From positions 1 through 58,573 of the forward strand of contig NZ_JABSOV010000018.1 in the NCBI RefSeq assembly GCF_013215345.1: 58,573 nt of DNA, read 5' to 3'. Shown here in pieces: positions 48,801 to 58,200 of the stretch. This DNA comes from Colwellia sp. (GTDB taxonomy: Bacteria > Pseudomonadota > Gammaproteobacteria > Enterobacterales > Alteromonadaceae). How positions within the stretch are numbered: the stretch's first letter is position 1; every line of letters begins with the position of its first letter. Under the pieces are notes generated by a model. It ran no database searches. It was not told the origin of the DNA and saw only the letters and a list, made by a program, of their open reading frames with translations. The translations under genes were made by a program, and so were the position numbers.

Positions 48801-49841
48801 TTCGGACAGGTGTAGTGAAAAATCATCACCTTTTTTAGCTAACATAGCGGTAAATTGTTGAGGTACTTGTTCGTTAAACTGTAATGATAACGGCGTACTA
48901 TAAAGCTTAAAACTTTGCTCTGCCTTACCTTTAACCAGTAATACTTGCCCGTTATCTAACACTAGCTTTTGCTTTTTTTGGTCAAATAACCAATTCATGC
49001 TGCTTTGTGCGATATCTATTTGTAAGCGATCATACTCACCGTTATTGACACGTAACCAAGCGGAAAAATTAATATCGGTTTTAGTTTTATCATCTTCAAG
49101 TACTAAAACACTATCTAACCAGGGAGTTATATCGATATGATTAGCTTGTAAGTAAACTTGTCCAGATAAAGTACGGCCCTGCTCTCCTTGCAAATCTACC
49201 TTCAACTGTAAATTATTCGAACTTAAGCCATTTAAGACCACACTGCCTTGTGCTTGATGACGTCCATCGGTATTTAACCAATCTAATTGATTAAGGCCAA
49301 TGTTACGGGCAATGGCCTTATTTCGAACCGTCAATTGGCTTTCACGAATAGAAAAGCGTTTTATACTATGCAGAAAAATATTACTTATAACTTCAATATC
49401 ATTGGCTTCATTTTTTGTATCAACGATCTCGGGGATATTGTCTTCTTTTGCTGATAGCCACAAGCTTTGGGAGATATCAACTTGAGCACCGGAAAGAATA
49501 AGGTTTTTAGTGATAAGGCTTTGTTCTGTCAGAGTTCGCCAAAAATCGACTTGCAATTCAAGTCGTTTAATAAAGACAGAAGCCCTTTCAGTTTCAAGTA
49601 TTTGCACATCACCAATGACAAGAATAGGCCCTGACCGCTGCCAAGTCATACTTAAGCTGCCAATGGAAATATTCGTTTGCGATATTTCGTTTAAATAATC
49701 TTGCAGAGGGATCTTGTAATGCTGCACATAAGGTAAAAATAAACGAAAGGCACTAATTAATACCGCTAACAGCACCAATAAGATGGCAACTGTTTTATAA
49801 AGGCGATTTAGCCAACGATTAGAAGTGCTTACAATACTCAT
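45879..49841 (-). CDS. yhdP: AsmA-like inner-membrane protein YhdP
   Basis: A large bridge-like protein of the TamB/YhdP/YdbH group that moves phospholipid to the outer membrane. The 1320-residue protein (E. coli 1266) has one N-terminal membrane helix (VAILLVLLAVLISAFRLFLP, about residues 18-37), a long periplasmic beta-rich body with repeated DUF3971-like modules, and a C-terminal AsmA_2 region with LFMTGHTNLVTGELAYDMSY and PVLAWIATSLNPVTFLAGVA. It lies between rng and the nitrilase gene, the conserved order in E. coli (rng-yhdP-tldD). Function of this homologue is inferred. Confidence 0.95.
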   Translation of the reverse strand: MSIVSTSNRWLNRLYKTVAILLVLLAVLISAFRLFLPYVQHYKIPLQDYLNEISQTNISIGSLSMTWQRSGPILVIGDVQILETERASVFIKRLELQVDFWRTLTEQSLITKNLILSGAQVDISQSLWLSAKEDNIPEIVDTKNEANDIEVISNIFLHSIKRFSIRESQLTVRNKAIARNIGLNQLDWLNTDGRHQAQGSVVLNGLSSNNLQLKVDLQGEQGRTLSGQVYLQANHIDITPWLDSVLVLEDDKTKTDINFSAWLRVNNGEYDRLQIDIAQSSMNWLFDQKKQKLVLDNGQVLLVKGKAEQSFKLYSTPLSLQFNEQVPQQFTAMLAKKGDDFSLHLSEIDVAMLAQLAPLIVAKQATRNVLAEMSLTGKVENLHIRKDNDELQILTNFSSFNNNFSHGIPGLENVSGKLSFVGNYLSVDFNAEQGKLDFDKLFVQAFPYQGLSGQLNAEFDDKGWALTVEKFDFTSKEINLSAQIKVEAPLDGEVNLALLANVSNANAGLVGRYLPLPIMSDNLVGYLNSAVVSGRVENAQILINGPISRFPFSDGSGIFVVDAELSKAEFKFVENWPAITDFVANLNFTNNSMLITGRAGKLTGLDVTGVRAGIADLAHGQILTVDAEIKPTEPRFIGDLMNQSPFKDSVGSVLEQLKVTGEVSGEFHLNLPLNDNEQALASGIIYFDNNKASLQTPQMNFTEVKGQLSFSNDKISTKNLTLVWQGLPIALDISGMDKTDYYDTDINLSALWQEEQWLAYVPQRLRRYTQGELPWQGDLSLHQHHQGGFSYNANFYSDLNKTQLLLPPPYDRSEKQENHLSVQINGQMEQSKVVLNYGDKMQFSGLLDHDTTAFTRANLMLGQGTMALASDGFHITTKLEQADFSLWQPLISDIFDSINQPTISTSITATTELEDTIPFLAKPKRIRGSIGQLQILGQQLNNVSFNLLDKPEWWLLQLNANEIRSQIKIYPDWLAQGLDINAEFLKLTPAKKAVAEIELPLLNKQPDKAENDIIFANIPPIKFHCDSCAMGSVDLGEVDVNIKRVDQQTIEFTNLTAKRGATKLNLTGSWLHNEQESITSLAGNLSVADIETELKAAGYESIIKDSGAKINVNLNWAGGLHDFDVSQLNGTINGRLDDGYLADVSDKAKIFSVLSLQSLVRKLTLDFRDIFSDGMFYSNITGDYQLSQGLLTTNNTEMKGTAGDLFMTGHTNLVTGELAYDMSYKPNLTSSLPVLAWIATSLNPVTFLAGVAIDQVVRSQVISEFKFELTGTVDNPDFKEVDRKSKSISLKGTVPTEDKKQDESKGDKPLAAISNEVIDG

Positions 49842-49890
49842 TAAAGCTTAGATAGTCCTATATTTGTTATGTTGTAATCGTGCTGGGGCA

Positions 49891-51348
49891 TTACATCATA
49901 ACAACGTCAAATTGTTCCTGATTATACATGGGTTCGGCTTGTACTTTAATCACCTTACCAATAAAAACTTCAACTTCAGCTAAGTTATGGAATTCATCAT
50001 TAACCAAAGACTCACTAACCGCACTTGAAGCATAGACAGTGAATTTATCTGCGTCATGGGCACGGTTTACCCGCACGATTTCTCTAAGGACTTCAAAGCA
50101 AACTGTTTCTACTGTTTTAAGGTGGCCACGGCCAGTACAAAGTGGACATTCACCACACAATACATGTTCTAAGCTTTCGCGGGTTCGTTGCCTTGTCATC
50201 TCAACTAAACCAAGGGCTGAGAAACCATGTAGGCTGTATTTTACTTTATCTTTACTCATCGCCGTATCTAGGCTGTGTAATACCCGACGTTTATGATCTT
50301 CATTGTGCATATCGATAAAATCGACAATGATAATACCACCGAGGTTTCTTAGCCTTAGCTGCCTTGCAATAACTTGAGTCGCTTCAATATTGGTACTAAA
50401 AATAGTATCCGCTAAGTTACGATGGCCAACAAAAGCGCCGGTATTTATATCTATGGTAGTCATAGCTTCGGTTTGATCTATGATCAAGTAGCCACCCGAT
50501 TTAAGCTCTATTTTACGATGCAATGCTCGCTGAATTTCGTTCTCGACAGAAAACAAGTCAAAAATAGGACGTTCACCTGGGTAATATTCTAACAGTGGCG
50601 TCAATTCAGGGACAAATTCTTTGGTAAAAACCTCCAACTCTTGGTAAGTAAGATTAGAGTCAACCCGAATGCGTTCTAATTCAATACCAACAAAATCTCG
50701 TAGCACACGAAATGACAATGACAAATCTTGATATAAAGGTAACTTGGTTTGTTTACGTTGTTTACGGGTTAATACTTTTTGCCATACTCTGCGTAAGAAC
50801 TCGGCATCATGTTGTAGCTCAAGCTCGCCGGCACCTTCACCAGCGGTTCTGACGATAAAGCCTTGTTGCTCATCACAATAGGGGCTAACAATGTCTTTTA
50901 GTCGTTCACGCTCTTTCTCATCTTCAATGCGTAATGAAATACCGGCATGTTGAGAATGAGGCATCAACACTAAATAACGTGAAGCTATGGTTATATCTGT
51001 AGTTAATCGAGCGCCTTTCGAGCCAAGCGGATCTTTAACCACTTGCACCATAATTTTCTGCCCTTCGTGCACTAAAGAGCGAATATCTGCTACTTGCTCA
51101 TTATCTTCATTTAAAATAAGTTTACTTTTAATATCAGAAGCGTGCAAAAACGCCGCTTTTTCTAAATTAATATCAATAAAAGCGGCTTGCATACCCGGTA
51201 AAACACGAATCACTTTACCTAAATAAACATTGCCAACAATGCCACGCTTGCCTTGACGCTCAATATGCACTTCTTGCAGTGAACCATTTTCAACCAAAGC
51301 AACACGTGTTTCACTAGGAGTAACATTAATTAATAACTCGGCACTCAT
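49891..51348 (-). CDS. rng: Ribonuclease G
   Basis: Endoribonuclease that matures 16S rRNA 5' ends and cleaves some mRNAs. The 485-residue protein (E. coli 489) has an S1-type RNA-binding domain (GIVGNVYLGKVIRVLPGMQA, about residues 34-53), the catalytic metal-binding aspartates in TEAMTTIDINTGAFVG and IIIVDFIDM (about 296-353), and the zinc-link cysteines CGECPLCTGRG (about 405-415). It lacks the long C-terminal scaffold of RNase E. It follows maf in the same direction; a repeat lies between. Confidence 0.97.
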   Translation of the reverse strand: MSAELLINVTPSETRVALVENGSLQEVHIERQGKRGIVGNVYLGKVIRVLPGMQAAFIDINLEKAAFLHASDIKSKLILNEDNEQVADIRSLVHEGQKIMVQVVKDPLGSKGARLTTDITIASRYLVLMPHSQHAGISLRIEDEKERERLKDIVSPYCDEQQGFIVRTAGEGAGELELQHDAEFLRRVWQKVLTRKQRKQTKLPLYQDLSLSFRVLRDFVGIELERIRVDSNLTYQELEVFTKEFVPELTPLLEYYPGERPIFDLFSVENEIQRALHRKIELKSGGYLIIDQTEAMTTIDINTGAFVGHRNLADTIFSTNIEATQVIARQLRLRNLGGIIIVDFIDMHNEDHKRRVLHSLDTAMSKDKVKYSLHGFSALGLVEMTRQRTRESLEHVLCGECPLCTGRGHLKTVETVCFEVLREIVRVNRAHDADKFTVYASSAVSESLVNDEFHNLAEVEVFIGKVIKVQAEPMYNQEQFDVVMM

Positions 51349-51381
51349 ATATAACCCTTACTTCAATAAATTATTTGTATT

Positions 51382-51648
51382 ATACCATTCCGTATAAAGA
51401 AGTGATTACTTAGAACGACATGGGCGACATTAGAACAATCAAAATAGGCGTAGTTATAGTTATTCTACATCAAGCCTATTTTGTGACGTTATCATGGTGT
51501 TCCATGTGCTCCCATAGGGCGAGTTTTAAAGGCTTATATACTGCGTTATTGATTTTGATAAGGGAAATAACCATTGCCTACAATCAATGCCTTGCCTATA
51601 AGCCTTTAAACTCTCGCTAAGTGATCACTTTCTCATACGGATTGGTAT
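51382..51648. repeat. ATACC repeat family, full copy (267 bp), between maf and rng
   Basis: Begins ATACCATTCCGTATAAAGAA and ends with the inverted copy (CTTTCTCATACGGATTGGTAT); about 33 bp of the terminal repeats pair well, the best of the four copies. The core is at 51544-51597 on the plus strand. The inner stem pairs TTAAAGGCTTATA with TATAAGCCTTTAAAC (51597-51611). On the maf side it supplies the last ten codons and the stop of maf; on the rng side it ends 34 bases before the start. Confidence 0.88.
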
Positions 51649-52276
51649 TAATTGCGCCAATAAAACCGGCCTTAGCCAGCAGTTGGGCTGTTTCATATAA
51701 CGGTAAACCCACTACAGCTGAGTAGCTACCGTTAATGGATTTAACAAACTGTCCGGCAATCCCCTGAATACCATAACAACCGGCTTTATCTTGCGGCTCA
51801 CCAGTTAACCAGTAAGCTTTAATCTCTGCTGTTGTCAGCGTTTTAAAAACAACATTGGTGGTAATTACTTGCCCTTGCACTCCTGCTTGGCTAGCTAGGG
51901 CAACGGCCGTTAATACTTGGTGCTGATTATTGGATAATAGCGATAAAGTCTTAATACAATCGGCTTCGTTATCAGGCTTTCCTAAAATCTGGCCATTTAA
52001 TACCACACAAGTATCTGAGCCTAAAACCTGGCTGTTGGCTTGCTCTGTTTCAGGCAATAAATTCTGTATATGTTGCGCCTTTTGCTTGGCTAAGCGTAGT
52101 ACATAGTCATAAGCGGTTTCAGTATCGGCTACTGTCTCATCAATATCACTGACCTGTACGGTAAATTGATAGCCTAATTGAGCTAACAACTCCCTACGCC
52201 TTGGTGATTGCGAAGCTAAAATAAGCTTTTGACTAGTATTTTTTGAATTAGCTATAGGGTTTGTCATAAAAATCAT
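51617..52276 (-). CDS. maf: Nucleoside-triphosphate pyrophosphatase of the Maf family (YhdE-like)
   Basis: Hydrolyses dTTP/UTP or modified pyrimidine nucleotides, a housecleaning activity. The 219-residue protein has the signature LILASQSPRRRELLAQLGYQ (residues 18-37), the metal-binding SDIDETVAD, VLGSDTCVVLNGQILGKP and DKAGCYGIQGIAG. The position beside rng and mre matches E. coli yhdE. The C-terminus reads on into the adjacent repeat: the final NTNPYEKVIT and the TAG are encoded by the repeat end, so the tail is not ancestral. The start may be 52276 or the ATG at 52267; neither has a strong Shine-Dalgarno. Confidence 0.94.
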   Translation of the reverse strand: MIFMTNPIANSKNTSQKLILASQSPRRRELLAQLGYQFTVQVSDIDETVADTETAYDYVLRLAKQKAQHIQNLLPETEQANSQVLGSDTCVVLNGQILGKPDNEADCIKTLSLLSNNQHQVLTAVALASQAGVQGQVITTNVVFKTLTTAEIKAYWLTGEPQDKAGCYGIQGIAGQFVKSINGSYSAVVGLPLYETAQLLAKAGFIGAINTNPYEKVIT

Positions 52277-52421
52277 TTACTGCTGTTGTAGCTAGCCCTT
52301 GAAGAAATGTCGGATTATGTGCTGCTTACTTGCTTATTGTTAGTTAGTAGATAGCGCTCAGTGACTTAATGCATGATTACTTGAAACATTGTCATTTAAA
52401 ACATGGTTACTTGATGCACTG

Positions 52422-52901
52422 TTATTTTATACGAAAGTGACGACGAACACGGCGTAACAATAAAAATACCCAAGGCCACAAGACTATAGTCGTTAACACT
52501 GGATATAAATAATTCGGCAGGAAAACTACATCACTTAAGAAACGTTGTAGCCAAAAAACCACCAGATGATATTGTGCTGACAGTACACCAATAATGAGTG
52601 CCTGTTGCCAAACTGAAAAATTTCTAATTTTTTGAAAATTAACGACAACAATATAAACAGATAAAGCCATTGCACAAGCGTGAACGCCAAGCACAGAGCC
52701 AAGTAGTACATCAAGAATAAAGCCCATCACCCAAGCGGTAATAATGTTTACTTTATTCGGTAAGGCTAAGCACCAGTAGACTAAAACAATAAGTACCCAA
52801 TCAGGGCGAAAAGCATCGACACTAAGTGGCATAGGGGTAATGCTGGCCATCAAGGCGATAAGCAACGTTAGCAGAATAATAAAACCGTTATTACTAAACA
52901 T
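52422..52901 (-). CDS. mreD: Rod-shape determining membrane protein MreD
   Basis: Inner-membrane partner of MreC in the elongasome. The 159-residue protein (E. coli 162) is mostly hydrophobic, with five or six helices, and shows PDWVLIVLVYWCLALPNKVN (about residues 34-53), typical of MreD. It ends RRVRRHFRIK. Its ATG overlaps the mreC stop by one base. About 145 bases separate it from maf. Confidence 0.94.
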   Translation of the reverse strand: MFSNNGFIILLTLLIALMASITPMPLSVDAFRPDWVLIVLVYWCLALPNKVNIITAWVMGFILDVLLGSVLGVHACAMALSVYIVVVNFQKIRNFSVWQQALIIGVLSAQYHLVVFWLQRFLSDVVFLPNYLYPVLTTIVLWPWVFLLLRRVRRHFRIK

Positions 52902-53800
52902 TAGGACTTACCCGCAATTGCTTTAATACTCTTTGCAGAGTTAGCATCATTAACTGACGGTGATGTTGACTGCTTGTTAGACTCTTCTTTAGAAAGCAAT
53001 AACATATAACGTAATCTATCGATTTGCGCGACTGGCTTGCTATAAATAGTGGCAAATTCGCGTGACTCATCGGTGCGCACAAATACTACGCGAGATACTG
53101 GATAACCTTCTGGGTACTTACCACCTAAACCTGAGGTAACTAATAAATCACCTTCTTTTATATCGGCACTGTGTGGCACAAAGTTATGAATAAGACGATC
53201 AATTTGGCCACTACCCGAGGCAATAAGCCTTATGCCGTTACGTTGAATACGCACTGGAATAGCATGAGAAATATCACTGATTAAAATCACTCGGGAGCTA
53301 CTAACACCGACATGCAGTATTTGCCCAACAATGCCCTTTTCATCTAGGACCGGCTGACCTTCGTAGACACCATCATTAGCACCACGGTTAATCACCACTT
53401 GATGGGAATAAGGGTCGCTATCTACCGAGAGGATTTCGGCAAACATTTTTTTTATTTCATCGCGAACTGGAGAGGAAAGTAATGAGCGTAAGCGTTCATT
53501 TTCTTGTCGAACCATACTCAGCTGCATCCCTTGTTCATGGAAAAACAGTTCATTTTCACGAAAGGCTTGATTCTCTTTCATCAATTGCTGACGAATAACT
53601 ATATTTTCTGCAGCCCAAGTCATCATTTGCTTAGGCGCATTAGCCATATATTGCAAAGGACTCACTAACGACTGTAAATAACCACGGGCGGTTTCAAAAC
53701 TTGCCATTTTATGGTCGAAAAAAATCAAGGCCGCCGAGCAGAAAAGTACCAAGATAAGTCGGTGTGCTGGGGATGTGCCTTGATTAAAGATTGGGTTCAT
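52901..53800 (-). CDS. mreC: Rod-shape determining protein MreC
   Basis: A periplasmic, bitopic scaffold that links MreB to the peptidoglycan synthases PBP2 and RodA. The 299-residue protein (E. coli 367) has an N-terminal membrane helix (LILVLFCSAALIFFDHKMAS, about residues 15-34), a coiled coil (about 70-115), and the beta-domain with DSDPYSHQVVINRGANDGVY, VVLDEKG-like VLDEKGIVGQIL and SDISHAIPVRI. The tail after residue 270 is short and Ser/Lys-rich, so the protein is shorter than E. coli MreC. It lies 216 bases after mreB. Confidence 0.95.
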   Translation of the reverse strand: MNPIFNQGTSPAHRLILVLFCSAALIFFDHKMASFETARGYLQSLVSPLQYMANAPKQMMTWAAENIVIRQQLMKENQAFRENELFFHEQGMQLSMVRQENERLRSLLSSPVRDEIKKMFAEILSVDSDPYSHQVVINRGANDGVYEGQPVLDEKGIVGQILHVGVSSSRVILISDISHAIPVRIQRNGIRLIASGSGQIDRLIHNFVPHSADIKEGDLLVTSGLGGKYPEGYPVSRVVFVRTDESREFATIYSKPVAQIDRLRYMLLLSKEESNKQSTSPSVNDANSAKSIKAIAGKS

Positions 53801-54016
53801 AAAAAGTTACAGGTAGAAGTGTAAGGCTTTCGTACTTAAAGGTGTCTAGAAAAAGTAAGACAGCACCATAAGAATAAAAAATTTTAACTACATTTGATCA
53901 ATTACTTATTCAAAGGCATTTAGCTCAAGTACAAGACAATAGCACGGAGTTGACGCTAGTCAATGAGTACTTTTACCGAAGTAATTGGACTAAGTAGCAA
54001 TAAAAACTTCCAGCGA
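53801..54016. other. Intergenic region between mreB and mreC
   Basis: 216 bases with no gene, longer than the usual gap in mreBCD. It holds one small inverted repeat, TTGAC-GCTA-GTCAA (53950-53963). An internal promoter or processing site is possible; none was identified with confidence. Confidence 0.35.
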
Positions 54017-55084
<1,068 letters not shown>

Positions 55085-55190
55085 CTAATTAAATAGACGC
55101 TGTTAAGATGCGCATAACAGATCGGATAATCATACCTTAGTATTTAGCTAATGTGTTGCTTTTTTAAAAGAAAGCCCTAAAGAAGCGTAA

Positions 55191-55218
55191 AAAAAATGAG
55201 ACGCAAGTCTCATTTTTT
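55191..55218 (-). terminator. Intrinsic terminator of mshQ
   Basis: TGAGAC (55197-55202) pairs with GTCTCA (55207-55212) around GCAA, flanked by A and T runs; on the minus strand eight T residues follow the stem. It lies about 25 bases after the mshQ stop, before mreB. Confidence 0.88.
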
Positions 55219-55240
55219 AATTTAGTAGTATTTGCTTACT

Positions 55241-58200
55241 TTATTTCGCTATCTCGCGTTGGTAAATAATACGGTCGTTACCGCGGTAAATGCCAAAGGT
55301 TGCTACAGAAAAGGGGTTATCATTAAACAAACCATCAACATCTGTCGTCACAAATGGGCATTGTAAGTTATCTTCATCAACGGCCCACTTATATTGCAAC
55401 CAAGGAGCTATAGCGTAACTAACACATACTTGCCCTATATTACCGGCCCCTGGAGCTGTTAATTCAATGGCGCGTGTGATCCCCGGTGACACTTCAGAGA
55501 TAAATTCACCCAAAGCAGGTAGAATATTGGGTAAAGGCGGAGCTAAACTAAAGTTGATTAAATCAATATTAGTTAAACTCATATTAACAGCATTATACTG
55601 CGTGCAATTATCATCAACACTCAGCACATATTGACCATCTTTAAAGTAGTTCACGGATAGTGGCTGAGGTAAGCTAGACGTTTCTGGGCCATAGCTATTT
55701 TCCAACTGAGCTCGACCAAAGCGAATCGGTATTTCTCTCGGGTGTAGCGTGACTATCAAGCCATTATTAATATCACCATCATAATCCTCTGTTGATATAC
55801 CATCTCCATCAATAATTGATGTCATTGCCAAGTCAATATCAGAAGGAAATTCATTGATTTCACTGTTAGTTTCTTTTAAATAAACATAATTATCGTTATT
55901 GGCATAACGATAGGTAATCTTACCGGCAGAATCAGTAATGACGGGGGGAGATAAATGAGCCTGTAGGTTGACAAAGTTGCCATCCTTACCAGTTCTCCTT
56001 GCATCTGTAGTTGGTGTTAAGCGCTGATAACTGCTTTCTGATAACTTGAAAAAACCTTCAATATAGTTTTTGGTCAAGCTACCACTTTTGTTACGTGCTG
56101 CAATAATAATACCCGGAATATCACCCAACAGCACTTCATAACCTATAGCACCAACATTCGTCGCTGACATTTGACCACTATAAGCAAAGAGTAGACCTGA
56201 TGCTCCACCAGTACTGCAGGTTGCAGTTAAGTCACCATTAATGACTTCAGTTATTTCGAAATATGCAGGAGTGAAACGCCCAATATAGGGCTCATTACCT
56301 TGCACATCACTGGCTCCTAAATAGCTGTTACCCTTTAGATTAGCCGCAAAACTAATAATACCAACTTCGGAATAGCTAACTGTATTATCACTGGCAATGC
56401 CATTGGTAAAACTAAATGTATCACTTATTGTTAAGGCACCTAGTACACCCGTACTTGGTGCAACTAAAGCATGTGACACCTCTGCAGTTGCCGGTGAGTT
56501 TTCTTTACCGAAGTTTACCGTTACGTTATTATTAGATAAATCAGCGCCAATATCAGGTACATCATCATCATTGCTATCATCAGTACTTTGCCAAACAACC
56601 GCTTTTAATTGTACTTTAAAATCTTCCCCTGCCTTTTTAAATATATCACCATTTTCATCCGTTGTTACAGGATCTGGGTTATCTATAACATCAATAAAAA
56701 ATCCAAAAGGCCGAACAACAAATTTATTAGATGAACCAAGCATATAATTACCACTTGGATCGCCATTATCATCTGGAATATTATAACGAGCATGAAGCTG
56801 AATTTTACCCGCATCAGGATAAGTGAAAATAAACTCAGCACTGTTCACCTTATCATCACTAAAATCTAGGCCAACTGAACTGTATGAGAGTACCGCATTA
56901 TTATCGAGAGTAACTATATTGGCTGATGTGCTTAAATTGTTTATTGCCACTTGGCTGCCCGCACACGCAATAGGGTCAATACAAGTAGCGGCCATTTCAA
57001 TCGCAGTAGTATCAATAAAGGCAGCTTGACAAGCTCCTGTATCAGAATTTTTCTCAATCGCTTGAATCTTCAATATGTTTGATGGCTTGGCAGATACTTG
57101 TGTGGGTATAGGGTTCGTTTCTATATTTTCATAAAACCTAAAACCAGTGTCAGCAAAAAACAAGTTACAGCTGGTGGTACTGCTATCAAAACAGACTGCT
57201 GGGCTTGTTGGTATTATCGATGCACTTTCGATCGATAAAATGGTTAACTCAGATTTTGTATATGCAAGATTGGCGGTACCCTCACCAGTAAAACTGATAG
57301 TATCAGTGACAACATTAGAGCCTGTAGTTTTAACGACGAGCGTTACGGCTTCATCACTTTGTGTACAAGTACCGTCATAAGTATTAGTGCAGGCTTTAAT
57401 GATAACTTCTTCTGCTGCGCAGGTTAAGCCATTGCCATCATGAATTATTTGATAATGATTTATTTGTGAGAGACCAACACAAGCTCCAAATTTCACCTTA
57501 TAGCTGAGAGCACCGTGCTTTAAGATTTCATAACCTGAAGGCGCGGCATTACTGCGGATGTCATTTGAAATAGATATCTCTAAATAGTCGCCGCCGCTAC
57601 GTTCAAAAAATATCGCGGCTATATCAAAAATAGAGTCTTCAGTTAAGGTAAAAGATCCTCCAGTATTTGAATTACCAGTTGGGTTTTCAAACCTTAATTC
57701 ATTACTCTCACCACTGGTTGAGCTGCCAAATTTATTGAATAAAACCGTATCACCAGACAGTGTATCCATAATAAAACTAAAACCATCATCTGCCTCAACA
57801 TAAATAGTATAACTACCTGCGGGCAAGCTGATCGTTCCAGAGGTATGCACTAAGAAGTCTGAACCACTAACACCTGCACCCACACCGGGATAGGGTAATG
57901 TACCTAAAAAATCGTGACTTGAGCCACCAAAGTCTACCCGGTCAACTGTACTTGTGCCACTTGCAGCGACATTATATGTGCCGCTATCAATTAAACCAGA
58001 TGTAGGGGAACCTGCAGTCAGCCACGCAGCATAAATGGTTAGTGCTTCCGTTGTAGTATTTATCTTAGAATTACTGCCGTTACCATCAATTCTAATACCA
58101 ACGGCGTTTAGCTGACCAGGAATTGAATCACATACATCACACTCACGAGAGCTACCATCATAATTATTGCCCGCATTTTGATTGGTATAAATATCATTGA

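Noticed and set aside
51420-51620. Plus-strand 66-codon open frame between rng and maf
   Set aside because: It lies inside the repeat and is not preserved in the other copies.
57881-57883. GTG as the start codon of the MshQ-like gene
   Set aside because: The frame stays open and encodes a LamG-like domain all the way to the window edge, so the GTG is internal.
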